From the NCBI GenBank assembly GCA_947069175.1, contig CAMTDV010000007.1, forward strand, positions 54,827,583-54,891,582: DNA of 64,000 bases. Direction: 5' to 3'. Position numbers and translations under genes: made by a program. Below, piece after piece: positions 45,444 through 56,716 of the stretch (position 1 is its first letter; every line of letters starts with the position of its first letter). The notes beneath the pieces are model-generated. The model did not search any database, was not told the DNA's origin, and saw only the letters and a list, made by a program, of their open reading frames with translations. This DNA comes from Scalesia atractyloides (Eukaryota; Streptophyta; Magnoliopsida; Asterales; Asteraceae).

Positions 45444-46685
45444 TGAGACTGATCGAGTGTGGTTATAATTTTTTTTATATTTTAAACACTTTTTATTCGT
45501 AGATTAGGCTTTAAATTTATAAACCACGATACAATACTGTCACTCTACACACGTTATGACAAATGCACCCATCGTAGACATAGTATAGTGATGGTAAGAT
45601 ACCGAGGTCTTCCAATTACATAAAAGCTTTTAATACCGATACCGTTCTTACTTCCCCCGATTTGATGCTATCTGCCTCAAGGGAAGTCCTAATAAGCTTG
45701 AACCAAGTTCTCGCTGGATCTATACACTGAACGAGACAAGAAATTTACCCTTCTAACCCCCTTCCAGGTAGTTAACGTGCTTTATATAGAACGTAAAGAT
45801 ACAAAAGAGTGAATCAACAAACATGAAGAAATGTTTAAATAAAGTTCACTTTCAAATATAAAAAAACTAGTTATTAAAGTCAATAATACTACCTAATAAC
45901 AAGTTTCCAAAGATTGGAAATCAAAAATAATACATAAAACATTTGTCTTGATGTAAAAGATTTAGCCAAGCATGGGCTTTGTTTGATAAGAACTCTTACG
46001 ATCAATATAGATCCCTGAAACTACTACACACTCTAAAAGATGAAAGATGGATGATAGTGGTGGGTGTTGGTGTTGTAGTGGTGGTGGACTGATGGTAAGT
46101 GTGAGAGAAGTGGTTTGCCAAGGGATGCCTTTCTCATGAACCACGCACCTCTATTTATAGCTGAAAACAGAAGGCACCACGACCCCGTGCCCACCTGGCA
46201 CAGTCCCATGGGCTTCATTTTTTCTCCCTTCATTAACTGCAGATGTCAGGTCTTGTACTAACACGCCCCATAGTGATAGAGCACGGCCCCTGGTCAGTGT
46301 ACTTGTTGTACTATCTAAGATTTTGCGAATCTTAGAGTTGACCACGGCCCATTTGAGCTCGCACGGCCCCGTGTTGCTTGTCTTTTGTTTACGTCCTTTT
46401 ATGCAGAGAATCTTGACTGGGGCAGCACGGCGTTGTCCCTAAGCTTCTGTCTTCGTTATTTTTGTCGTTTTGGATGTGGATGGGGGTTTGGTAGGTCGTG
46501 TCAATCCTTCTTCTTTGTATTTGTGTTGGTTTTGCTGTTAATTTGTTTCTTTTATTCGTTTAAGCTCTTTTGATCCTGTAATTTAAAAGTAAAAAAGAAA
46601 CATTCTTTTTCTAACATTAGTACCGAAAAAGGATTGTTTTTATGCCTTGTTTGACGTAATTTATATGTTGCATTTTACACAATCA
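45444..46685 (-). mobile_element. 3' LTR of C (1.24 kb, internally deleted)
   Basis: On the plus strand it runs tgagactgatcgag ... acacaatca. It aligns to the 5' LTR but lacks about 440 bp corresponding to about 54795-55230. It keeps the TATA box and the cacggccccgtg words. Confidence 0.85.
46151..46373 (-). promoter_or_regulatory. U3 promoter of C 3' LTR: cacggccccgtg words upstream of TATA
   Basis: The TATA box (ctataaatag on minus) is 46151-46160. Words follow at 46175-46192 (caccacgaccccgtgccc), 46281-46293 (gcacggcccctgg) and 46361-46373 (gcacggccccgtg). They lie 15-215 bp upstream of TATA in the sense direction. Confidence 0.65.
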
Positions 46686-46702
46686 AATACTCCCATACTT
46701 GA
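46686..46702 (-). other. Probable polypurine tract of C
   Basis: On the minus strand caagtatgggagtatt directly precedes the LTR start. It is purine-rich but not perfect. Confidence 0.45.
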
Positions 46703-48369
46703 ATATTTGCTTGTCATCAAACAAGACTCTATAATGTGGCTTACACCCCAATGAAATTGGTAGAAGAGAAGTTTTGGGTTTATCTTTGGAGTGTCAGGAA
46801 TCCAAATTCTAAATTTATTTTGTTTTATTTATTTTATTTACAATCTTATTCATCATGATTTATTTAGAACATATTTTAAGAAAAATTATTTGTTTTGGGT
46901 ATAACATGCCTTTATAAAATTCTATTTAATTCTTTACAAATTTACTTGCCTCACAATTGGTCAGTCAACACTCGACCGAAGATGTTTAAGTGAAATCACT
47001 CGACCTGATATGGTGCTTAGTCTACCTTAAGCTTGACAAACAATCAAACCTCCTTTTAGTGACATTTAAGCTTTGTAAATATTAAGAGCGTTTTAAAAGG
47101 TTAGGTTTTTGCTAGAGGTAGGTATTTTTGGATAAAATGGTGAAAAGATCAAGTGTTGCTTTTTTTGGACAATTTTTGTGGCTTAGAAAAAAAAAACTTT
47201 AACCAATTTTTTTAACTAAAGTTGAAACTAAGCCATACTTTGTTATTTATAACCGAACTTGTTAATAAAATAAATGGTGTAAATAAAAAAAGCTTTGTGG
47301 ATGCGGGTGGTTGTTTTTGCAAAGTTTATATTTTTGCGGGTTTTGGAAACGAAAGGTTAAGGCTCAAAGGGGTTTAACTAGGGGGATATGAAAAGGAAAA
47401 TGAATGTTTAGAAAAAAAGGGTTATAGTCCTAATGTCTCTATCATTTACTTATTTGGATTATTGTCGGTAAGAGTTGGGAATGTATTGATTTGGCAAGTT
47501 CTAGATTTGTAAGAACCAAACGGGCTATTCACACAAAAACAAAAAATTGAGAAATTAGTATAAATATGTATTTGTATGCTCGGTAAAGACTCAAAACAAT
47601 TCACTTTTTGTGGAAAAGGTTATAATGTAAAGTGTATATATAATCAAATTTTACAAAGATTTGTTATACCCGTTTTTATAATTTTCTTAATTGTTCTTTT
47701 TATCACGACGCTATCAGGTGTAAATTTGTAAAACATAATTTTTAGAACTTATTTTTCCCAATCTAAACCAAGATAAGTAAAAAAATGAAAAATCTGAAAA
47801 ATATTTGGGGTGACTAGCGGTTTTCTAAGGCGAGTTTTGTGTAAGTCTTGTTTTTAGGACAAACACTTCAAGGTTTTAACACCCCCCACACTTAAATCAC
47901 ACATTGTCCTCAATGTGTCCTAAATATGATTCGTTTAGATTAAATGTGTAAATGGTGTGGTTAAACGAGAAATTATTAGAGTTATTGGGCATTGGGGCAC
48001 GGGGGCATGCCTGGTGGACACGGCCCTTTGGTCAAAGTGCCAGAACAAGAATTTTGAAAGGATTACAGAAGATTGGGAACGGGGGCGTGGGCTACGGGCA
48101 CAACCCCGTGGCAATTTCTGTAACAGTTTAGGAGCTGTGTTACGTCGCTTGGCATCTGATTTCTGGGCCTGAGGACTACTATGCTTAGTGTGTCCAAGCC
48201 TCCCAAGGTTATAATCCTACCACAATACAACAATCTAACACAAAATAACAAGTTCCTAGATTACGAAAGTTTACTTATCCACCCATCATCACATGAAAAG
48301 AAAAATAAAAATGCAAGAAAGTAAATTGTCTAAAGAAGCAAATTGTTCATCGGGACACAGCCCAGAAAG
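46703..48369 (-). other. C 3' non-coding region with conserved Athila motif
   Basis: No gene. The minus strand at 47883-47916 reads attgaggacaatgtgtgatt then ttaagtgtggggggt, a shared landmark with B (24881-24915). Two extra GC-palindrome blocks occur at 47996-48030 and 48078-48110. Confidence 0.6.
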
Positions 48370-49540
48370 CACCTAATTGTTCAAAGCTAAAAGAGACCTG
48401 AAGAGTACATCGTCACCACCATCACCATCACCTAATCTGTATCCATGTTCTGTCTTCTTCCTCCTCCTCGTCTTGGTATGCCATATGCTCCCGGTGAATG
48501 TAATGTCGTTTTGCATGGTAACCATGTTGCGCTCCATGCTCCCAATCCGGCTGCTTGAGTTTGTCCCAATCTATAGGCATTTCTAGACACTGAGAGTGTT
48601 TCCTATATAACATTGTATAAATTTTGGAGGTTAGGAAAATCTCCTCCTCCTTGAGAGGAGGAGCACGAGGCGTATCTAGAGTATCGAGGACGATCGGGGT
48701 TATCTTCGATTACTAGGACCTCATCCGGGTCATTTGGGTTCCACACCTAGCCACGTGCATCCTTAAAGCGCATGAGACCATTGTTGCGATCGATGATAAG
48801 AACCAAGTTTCGACAAAAGGCTAGATCGTTCCTTGCCACACCCACTCCCCTTTTGGAAGCCACTCGGAGTGCGCCTATGAAATTCTTGAATAGATTGGCG
48901 ATCCATCCTCTGAAGAATATCGGTGTACGGGTGTTGGCGGTGGCATTTGAGGCCATGTTACTCAACAACATGTGGGTGATATCGATAGGTTAGCGATTCC
49001 CCATTGTCATTCCTTTGGCACAAAGAGCCACTAAGGACCCATGAATGTATCGGATTAGAGGGTCCCTTATTTTTGTGTTCTTTGTGCTGCTCGGATCATA
49101 GTGGACATCCTCAATCTGTGCCCATGCAGCTTGTCTCAGGTAATCTGGGAGTTCACGGATGCTTTCCGTGAAGTCTGGCTCATATGTGTCTTCTTCAGTG
49201 TACAACCCAATATTCACACCAAACTGGGCCACAAAAATGCTATACCATTCTCCCCCACACCTAAATTAAACTACGTTTAACTCAAACAGATCTTGTTCAT
49301 TTTTGTCAAAGATAAGCGTGCTTAAGAACTCCATGTTGTATTCATGAACAGATCTGAGTCGGGTCTCTAGAAAGGTACGGAGCAGACCAATGATCAGAGC
49401 ATCATATCTCTACATTTTCCCCACAGTTTCAAGTGTAGTATAATAAACTTGTCTTGGTGGTTCTTCGTGTCTTGCTTGTAGCACTTCAAAGCGGCTTTTA
49501 TACTCAAGCTCAGAACTTTTGAATCGCAGGAACTAATAAG
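48370..49540 (-). pseudogene. C env-position ORF (Athila ORF-like protein)
   Basis: Downstream of integrase, where Athila elements carry an extra ORF of uncertain role. The minus strand reads, with a few stops, FEVLQARHEEPPRQVYYTTL, ALIIGLLRTFLETRLRS, VAQFGVNIGLYTEEDTYEPD (49232 on), SIRELPDYLRQAAWAQIED, DPLIRYIHGSLVALCAKG, HMLLSNMASNATANTRTP and a C-terminal GVGVARNDLAFCRNL. It resembles the ATHILA ORF-1 type proteins that I know from plant genomes. I see no transmembrane segment or signal peptide to support an envelope role. Stops near 48740, 48985 and 49260 break it. Confidence 0.55.
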
Positions 49541-50390
49541 GTGTCATTCCTATAAGAAAGAACCAGTAAGACAATCAGCGTGTCAAAAATTATGCAAAAA
49601 ATGAAATTAAGGGGTCTGGACACGGCCTCGTGCCTTCCAGGCACGACCCCGTGTCTCCAGACTGGGGTTCCCACGGCCCCGTGGTTAGTGGGCACGATCC
49701 CATGGTGAACCTTTTATTAACCCAATTTTATGCTTTTCGAGCTGGCTTCAAAAAATTCAAAATTTTTTGTTCATCATGTGTGGTTTATCCTAAAAATCAA
49801 ACTCTAAGAGCCAATTTTGCACAAACTACTTGTTTACCCCTTCGATTTTAACTTTTTTCAGTTATGAACGAGAGTTGAAAAACTCTTTGAACAATTCGAT
49901 TTTTCTAACAATGGTTGGTTATTTACTTCTCAAAACACTTCTATTTACTACTATTAACAAGATCTAAGCAAAAATTTGGGATTGGCACGGGTCTAGTTCA
50001 AGAACCCTAGATTTTTCCCAATTTTTTTATGTTAAACTACATGCAAAGTGTTAATCTAACTAATCATGATGTTATAATCATACCTTGTTGATGGATTTGG
50101 GTCGGAAATCGTAAAAAATCAGTAGAAGTATTGCGGGAACCGACTGCTTCAGAGAAACGGGTCGTGGTTTTGTGTTGAAAAAGTGAAGAAAAATGGGTCA
50201 TAAACCCGTCTGCAGTTTTGCCACGGCCCCGTGCCTGGTGGGCACGACCCCGTGGCGAAACATTTTTTTTTGTGTGTGTGACCGTTTTTCTGAGGGTTCC
50301 CTTTTTGGTACTTACTTGTTTCGCTTTTATTTTTGTGTCGCCTCCCAAATGTATCTATAAGATATAAAAATAAATATACATATTTACAGT
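49541..50390 (-). other. C spacer between integrase and env-position ORF
   Basis: No recognised domain. It contains palindromic cacggccccgtg blocks at 49619-49704 and 50221-50255, pairing as ccacggccccgtgcc with gggcacgaccccgtgg. Confidence 0.5.
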
Positions 50391-51776
50391 TAACGTTTGA
50401 TTATTCCTTGATCATTTATCCACTTCTTGGAATGTTATTTCAACTTCCACATACTCAAGGAAACCTCTATAGAGCTTACGGCTTTGTCCGTTGACCTTGA
50501 AAGGTTCACCATTTGGAGGTTTAATTTCTATGGCCCATGTGGAAGATTTGGGTAACGGAAAAAGGTCCCGACCACCTAGACTTAAGTTTTTCGGGAAACA
50601 ACCGAAGTCTTGAGTTAAACAAGAGCACTTGATCCCCCTTCTGAAATTCTTTAGGTTTGCTTATTATCATGTATTTTTCATGCGTTCCTTATAAATTTCG
50701 GAGTTGGAATATGCTTGATTTCTCATTTCTTCTAATTCATTTAACTGATAGAATGATTTTTACCGGAAGTTTCTTGGTCTAGGTTTACGTTTTTAATGCA
50801 AGTATGCTTTGTGTGCAATTTCTACTGGGAAGTGACAATTTTTTCCATAAACGAGCTTTATGGGGCAGTGACTATTGGTGTTTTATAGGCCGTTCGAAAG
50901 GCCCATAAAGCATCGTCTAATTTATCGACCCAATCCTTTCTATTTGGACCCAAAGTTTTCTCTAAGATTTTTTTAAAACCCAATTGGTTACTTCGGATTG
51001 ACCGTTAGTTTGAAGGTGGTAAGCGGCTGAAACACGATGATAGACCCCATATTTTGTTAAAATTTTATTTAATTGGTAATTAAAAAAATGGGTGCCTCTA
51101 TCACTAATAAGTGCTTTTGGAGTGCCAAAACGAGAGAATAATCGTTTTGGAATTTTACCACAACTCTTTCATCATTTGTTGGAAGAACTTTGGCTTCGGC
51201 CCATTTGGACATGTAATCGACTGCCACAAGAATATATTTGTTCCCTCTTCACGGTGGGAAAGGTCCCAAAAAATCTAAACCCCAAACATCAAAGATTTTA
51301 CAAATAAGGATGCCATTTTGAGGCATTTTATTTCTTGATGAGATATTACCTGTTCGTTGGCACGCGTCACATGTTTTTATTAAATTATATGCATCCTTAT
51401 GGATGGTTGGCCAATAAAATCCCGAATCGAATACCTTACGTGCGATGCTTGTTGCTCCATGATATCCTCCATATGGTCTTTCGTGACAATGGTGAAGAAT
51501 ATTTCTTACTTTTTGACCATGGACACAACTTCGTATAAGTTGGTCAGCACAAATTTTAAAAAGATATGGATCTTCCAAAAAATAGTGCTTGACATCGGCA
51601 AAGAATTTGTTTCTTTGATGATGTGACCATACTAAAATGCCACTAGCGAGATAGTTAGCATAGTCGGCGTACCATGGCTCTTCTTGATATTCGACCATTT
51701 CTAAGGATTCGATGGGGAATTTTTCATTGATGAGCTCTTCTCGAGTTAGCTCCAAAGCGAGATAAGTGATCAGCAA
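50391..51776 (-). pseudogene. C integrase
   Basis: The first frame (51249-51776) has the zinc-binding HH-CC set as HHCHERPYGGYHGATS and CDACQRTGN, with YWPTIHKDAYNL between, then VWGLDFLGPFP. The core continues in other frames below 51249: RFGTPKALISDRGTHF near 51100, SAAYHLQTNGQSEVTN near 51000 (normally YHPQTNGQ, with the active-site Glu kept), and DALWAFRTAYKTP near 50890. The frame breaks several times. Confidence 0.85.
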
Positions 51777-53215
51777 CGGTGTTTTCCGCCAGTCGTTTGT
51801 CTTTTATTTCAATGTCGAATTCTTGGAGGAGAAGAATCCACCTAATCAAATGTGGTTTGGCATCTTGTTTTTTGAAAAGGTATTGAATGGCGGCATGGTC
51901 CGTATAGACTATTGTTTTAGAAAGCAAAAAATAGGAACGAAATTTATCAAAAGCAAATACTACGGCTAGTAACTCTTTTTCGGTTGTCGTATAATTTTCT
52001 TGAGCATCGTTAAGAGTTTTACTTGCATAGTATATTGGGTGAAAATGTTTTTCTTTTCGTTGTCCCAAGGCAGCTCCAACCGCAAAGTCACTTGCATCGC
52101 ACATGACTTCAAAAGGTAGTTTCTAGTCAGGCGCTGTCATGATTGGTGCATTGACTAACATTTCTTTTAATGTAAGAAAAGCTGTTTCGCAATCCTTGTC
52201 GAAGATGAATGATGCATCTTTTTCAAGTAATTTTGTTAGAGGTATAGAGATTTTTGAAAATTCTTTGATAAATCGCAAATCCGGCATGTCCTAGGAAGCT
52301 TCGTATGGCTCGAACGGAGGATGGAGGAGGTAATAAGGAAATAGTGTATACTTTGGCCCGATCAACTTCCATTCCTTAGATTGAGATCTTATGACCGAGT
52401 ACTATTCCCTCAGTTACCATGAAATGGCATTTTTCCCAATTAAGGGCGATGTTAGTTTTCTCACATCGGGATAGCATTCGTTCAAGATTATCGAGGCATT
52501 GGTCAAATGTATATTCAAAGATAGAAAATTCGTCCGTGAAAACTTCCATGGTTTGTTCTATCATATCATGAAAGATGGCCACCATGCAACGTTGAAATGT
52601 TGCGGGGGCATTGCATAGACCAAAGGGTATATGTTGATAAGCAAAAGTTCTATAGGGACACGTGAAAGTTGTTTTTTCTTGGTCCTCCGGTGGCGACGGG
52701 AATTTGAAAATATCCTGAGAAACCATCTAAAAACAATAAAATTTATGACCGGATAGTCTTTCTAGCATTTGGCCGATAAATGGCAAAGGAAAATAGTATT
52801 TTCTTGTTGCCTCGTTTAATTTATGATAGTTTATACAAACCCTCCATCCGGTGACGGATCTTGTTAGAATAAGTTTATTTTTTTCATTAGTTACAACCGT
52901 CATTCCTCCTTTCTTTGGTACTACTTGGATGAGACTTACCCAGGGCTATAAGAGATAGGGTAGATGAGTCTGACGTCTAGTAGTTTGATGACTTCATTTT
53001 TAACCACTTCTTGCACGTTTAGGTTTACTCTTCTTTGTGCTTGTATTACCGTTTTATAGTCGTCTTCCACTAAAATTTTGTGTGTGCACATGGATGGATT
53101 GATGCCTTTGATGTCCATAAGTTTCCATGTGATTGCTTTTTTATGCTTTTTCAAAAGTTTTTTAAATTTTTCTTTTTCAAAAAGTGTTAGTTTTGAAGAA
53201 ATAATGACGGGAAGC
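51724..53215 (-). pseudogene. C reverse transcriptase and RNase H
   Basis: RT pieces: AITWKLMDIKGINPSMCTHK and VVKNEVIKLLDVRLIYPISY (52936-53154), SVTGWRVCINYHKLN near 52830, and FGLCNAPATFQRCMVAIFHD, EVFTDEFSIFEYTFDQCLDN and GIVLGH (52376-52726). The active box has FTDEF where relatives have FMDDF, so the second catalytic Asp is Glu. The RT finger motif reads INYHKLN, not IDYRKLN. RNase H (51724-52104) is open and well kept: MCDASDFAVGAALGQRKEKH, YYASKTLNDAQENYTTTEKE, IVYTDHAAIQYLF. Stops and frameshifts break the RT at least three times. Confidence 0.85.
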
Positions 53216-54577
53216 TTACCATGCTCGTTTAAGAATGCGTATTCTAGACCTTTTGGTAGTTCCTTGAGTTCGAACGATGGTGGGTCTTCAGGAGACCGCT
53301 TATTTTCTTCTTTATTAGGGCCGACGGCTGAAACGGTTTGTTTGATAGTGACTTCTTCTTCGACGAGTTGCTCTTCTATTTTTCCTTATCGGGTGGCTCT
53401 ACTTCATCTTCAATTAGGGGGTCGTCATTTCCAATTAGATATTTCATTGATTTGTCAAGATTGACGTACCTTTTGTCGGCCCCTAATTAAAGTGGTAGGT
53501 TGTTTTGCTTCCGTTTGACTAAGTTTTGATGGGATTTCATGAATGGTTGTCCTAACACGAGCGGGGTATCATCTAAGATGATAAAGTCGGTTGGTACTAC
53601 CGTTTAAATTAAGACATTCTCAATCATTCCTTTAGATTTTATCATTTTTCGGATAGAGAGAAAAATAGGAATTTTAGAGAAAAAAGACCACTAGTACCCA
53701 ATTTTTTGAAAATGTAGTTTGGCATTATGTTAACACAAAGATCTTTATCAATTAACACATTACTAACGAAGACGTTTTGAAAAAAAATGGTACCAGTTTT
53801 ATGTTTAATTCATAGTGTTCATCTTATATTAGTGAAGTTTGATCATTTGTTAAGCTAATGCTAACTAATTCTCCGATTTTAGTAGAGTGTTTAACTCTTT
53901 TAAAAACTTGGCATGAGAAGATACCAAACAATGATTTTCAAAAGAAGGTTGTAAAATGTGAATTTCTTGAAAATTTGTTCTGTTTTGAAATCATCATTTT
54001 TAGGCTTACCTTCTTGTGGTTTGGTTCATGCATGAGGTTTTTCGTTTTGTTGTTCCTCTATTTTTACCTATTCGATTATTACCTCTTTTGTACAAACGGT
54101 CTCTTCTTTCTCGCCAGATTTCTTGAGTAAGAAGTTCTATATTTTTGAGACTTTGTATAAGGCTTTCGGCTTCGGGAACAAATGTTAGTGGAGTGTCGTT
54201 TGTTTCAAACGGATTGGCATCCCAATCAAAACTTTATTTTGGGAGCTCAAACCTAGGTTCTACACATGTAGTGTTCGAGGGTGATGGTTGAAAAAAGGTA
54301 ACAATGTTGTACCAAATGAGGTTTACCACAAATGGTACAATATGGTTTCTCGTAATCATCCTCAATGTAGTAGTGGTTAACAGGGCTCGGGATCAGAAAA
54401 CTGAAAAATAAAATTTAACAGGGAGATGACCACGGCCCCGTTATGCATTGGCACGACCCCGTGGTCCAACCTGTATCTGAGCGTTTGAAAAGTTTTGAAA
54501 ACGAGCGCGCAGTTTTTAAAAATGTACAGAATTTAATTAGGCCGCTAATTTTAAGCTTTCTTAAAATTCTTATGTCT
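53216..54577 (-). pseudogene. C gag remnant and protease
   Basis: Only about 1.3 kb separates the primer site from RT. The minus strand shows a knuckle-like YCTICGKPHLVQHCY near 54320-54380, then FETNDTPLTFVPEAESLIQS near 54160-54220. A protease-like patch near 53700-53760 reads VLIDKDLCVNIMPNYIFKKL where relatives have IDLGASINLMP, so the catalytic D-L-G is lost. A capsid region cannot be found. The gag is therefore missing or deleted. Confidence 0.6.
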
Positions 54578-54578
54578 T

Positions 54579-54592
54579 CGGCAACGGCGCCA
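54579..54592 (-). other. Primer-binding site of C (tRNA-Asp type)
   Basis: On the minus strand tggcgccgttgccg follows the LTR end (aagtca, then agttttt). It is an exact match to the Athila Asp-type core. Confidence 0.85.
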
Positions 54593-54598
54593 AAAACT

Positions 54599-56274
54599 TG
54601 ACTTGGTCGAGCGTGGTTATAATTTTTGTTACATTTTAAGCACTTTTTAATCGTGGATCAAGTTTTAAATTTATAAACACGATCCAATACTATCACTCTA
54701 CATACGTTAAGGCAAGTGCACCCATCGTAGACGTAATATAGTGATGGCAAGATACCGAGGTCGTCTAAGGACATAAGAGCTTTTAATACCGGCTTATGGT
54801 TAACGTCTAATCTAACCAAGTTTTGATAAAAAGTTTTGAAAGTTTTAAAAGGAAAAACTAAATGTAAGAACGTAAAGAAATAAAAACAAATAGACAAGAA
54901 AGAATCACTTGGTTCCGACTCCACTTTTACATAACCTTTGATGATTTCCACACTTTAGGCATTTTAATAGATTATCTTAATTATAGTAGTAGGCCCCTCT
55001 TGTGAAGACAACATTATCCTCAACCTATTGGTCTGAGTCAGTAGGGATACAATCCCGCATGGTCGGAATATTGAAAGATAATTAAGTTATTAATGCGAAA
55101 AGTGGTAGGCCTCTATTGTGAAGGCGACGTTACCCTCAGCCATATTGGACTGAGTCAGCATGAATACAGTTCCGCAAGGCCGAATAAAGTTTTAATAGTA
55201 GTTTATTTATAAGGGTTCAAGACGTTCTTACTTCTTCTGATTTGATGCTATCTGGCTCAAGGGAAGTCCTAATTAGATTGAACCAAGTTCTCGCAGGAGC
55301 TATACACTGAACGAGACTAGAACTTTACCCAAACACCCTTCTAAACCCCTTCCAGGTAGTTAACGTGCTTTATATAGACCTTAAAGACACGAATGAGTGA
55401 ATCAACAAACATGAAGAAATGTTTAAATAAAGTTCACTTTCAATATAAAAAAACTAGTTATTAAAGTCAATAATACATACCCAAATAACAAGTTTCCAAA
55501 GATTGGAAATCAAAAGTAATACATAAAAGATTTGTCTTGATGTAAAAGATTTAGCCAAGCATGGGCTTTGTTTGACAAGAACTCTTACGATCAATATTAG
55601 ATCCCGAAACTACTACACACTCTAAAAGATGAAAGATGGATGATAGTGGGGGTGTTGGTGTTGTAGTGGTGGTGGACTGATGGCAAGTGTGAGAGAAGAG
55701 GTTTGCCAAGGTATGCCTTTCTCATAAACCAAGCACCTCTATTTATAGCTGAAAACAGAAGGCGACCACGGCCCCGTGCCCACCTGGCACAGTCCCATGG
55801 GCTTCATTTTCTCTCCCTTCATTAACTGCAGATGTCAGGTCTTGTACTAACACGCCCCGTAGTGATAGAGCACGACCCCGTGGTTAGTGTACTTGCTGTA
55901 CTATCTAAGATTTTGCGAATATTAAAGTTGACCACGACCCATGTTGAGCTCGCACGGCCCCGTGTTGCTTGTCTTTTGTTGTACGTCCTTTTATGCAGAG
56001 AACTTGACTGGGCACGACCCCGTGCCTGAGCTTCTGTTTTCCGTTATTTTGTTGTTTTGGATATGGATGGGGGTTTGGCATGTCGTGTCAATGCTGCTTC
56101 TTTCTATTTGTGTTGGTTTCTGCTGTTAATTTGTTCATTTTATTCGTTAAACTCTATTAATCATGTAATTTAAAAATAAACAAAGAAACATGCTTTTTCT
56201 AACATTAGTACCGAAAAACGGTTGATTTTATGTCTTGTTTGACGTAATTTATATGTTGCATTTTGCGCACATCA
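54599..56274 (-). mobile_element. 5' LTR of C (1.68 kb)
   Basis: On the plus strand it runs tgacttggtcgagcg ... gcgcacatca. It has the full structure, including about 440 bp absent from the 3' LTR. TATA box and palindromes lie at 55739-56030. Confidence 0.9.
55739..56030 (-). promoter_or_regulatory. U3 promoter of C 5' LTR: cacggccccgtg words upstream of TATA
   Basis: The TATA box ctataaatag (minus) is 55739-55748. Words begin at 55765 (accacggccccgtgccc) and recur near 55851-55884 (acacgccccgtagt, gcacgaccccgtgg), 55951-55964 (gcacggccccgtg) and 56012-56030 (gcacgaccccgtgcc). The stem cacgg/ccgtg or its variant is kept in most words. Confidence 0.65.
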
Positions 56275-56279
56275 TACAT

Positions 56280-56716
56280 TCTATCCATCAACACTTTTTT
56301 ATCTTTAAAATTTAAAGATAAAGCTTGTTTAGAGAATCAACATGTGTTTATACCATTTGTTTCTAATACATTTGGTTCTCTAACCTTAGAAGCCGTGGAA
56401 TTCTTAAATAGGGTTCAGGGGTCGTGAATAGTAATTTCTTGACCCTTAAAAGTCGATTTGTCTTTAATAAGATAGGTTCTGAAATTCAAAAAGAGGTTCA
56501 TGCACGACTTTTTCTACTATTTATTTGTAATTTGTTGTTTTGACAATTTAATGAGAAAGCGCAAGACCAAATAATCTCTCAATTTCAACTTAAAAATTTT
56601 AAAAACTTACTAAAAGCCCATTATATCCCATCCATAATTTCTCTACTCCACCTCTGTATTATGAAAAATTGCTATAATAACTACTATTCATACTCCAAAT
56701 TATTGTAGAATAAAAT
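56280..56716. other. AT-rich DNA, no gene seen
   Basis: The stretch lies between C and the TIR element. No open frame of note and no repeat that I can assign. Confidence 0.5.

Larger units (their letters stand above)
45444..56274 (-). mobile_element. Element C: Athila-type Ty3/gypsy, complete in outline but defective
   Basis: A 10.8-kb element bounded by the perfect 5-bp target-site duplication TACAT (45439-45443 and 56275-56279). LTRs are 45444-46685 (3') and 54599-56274 (5'). Minus order: 5' LTR, tRNA-Asp primer site, very short gag remnant, broken protease, RT, RNase H, integrase, env-position ORF, non-coding 3' region with polypurine tract, 3' LTR. RT and protease active sites are mutated. 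Confidence 0.9.

Noticed and set aside
48370..49540. A true envelope gene in C
   Set aside because: The position fits, but no signal peptide, transmembrane helix or cleavage site is visible. It is better called an Athila ORF-like protein.
45444..56274. Integrated pararetrovirus, as an alternative to a retrotransposon
   Set aside because: LTRs, an Asp-type primer site, target-site duplication and an integrase are present, which plant pararetroviruses lack.
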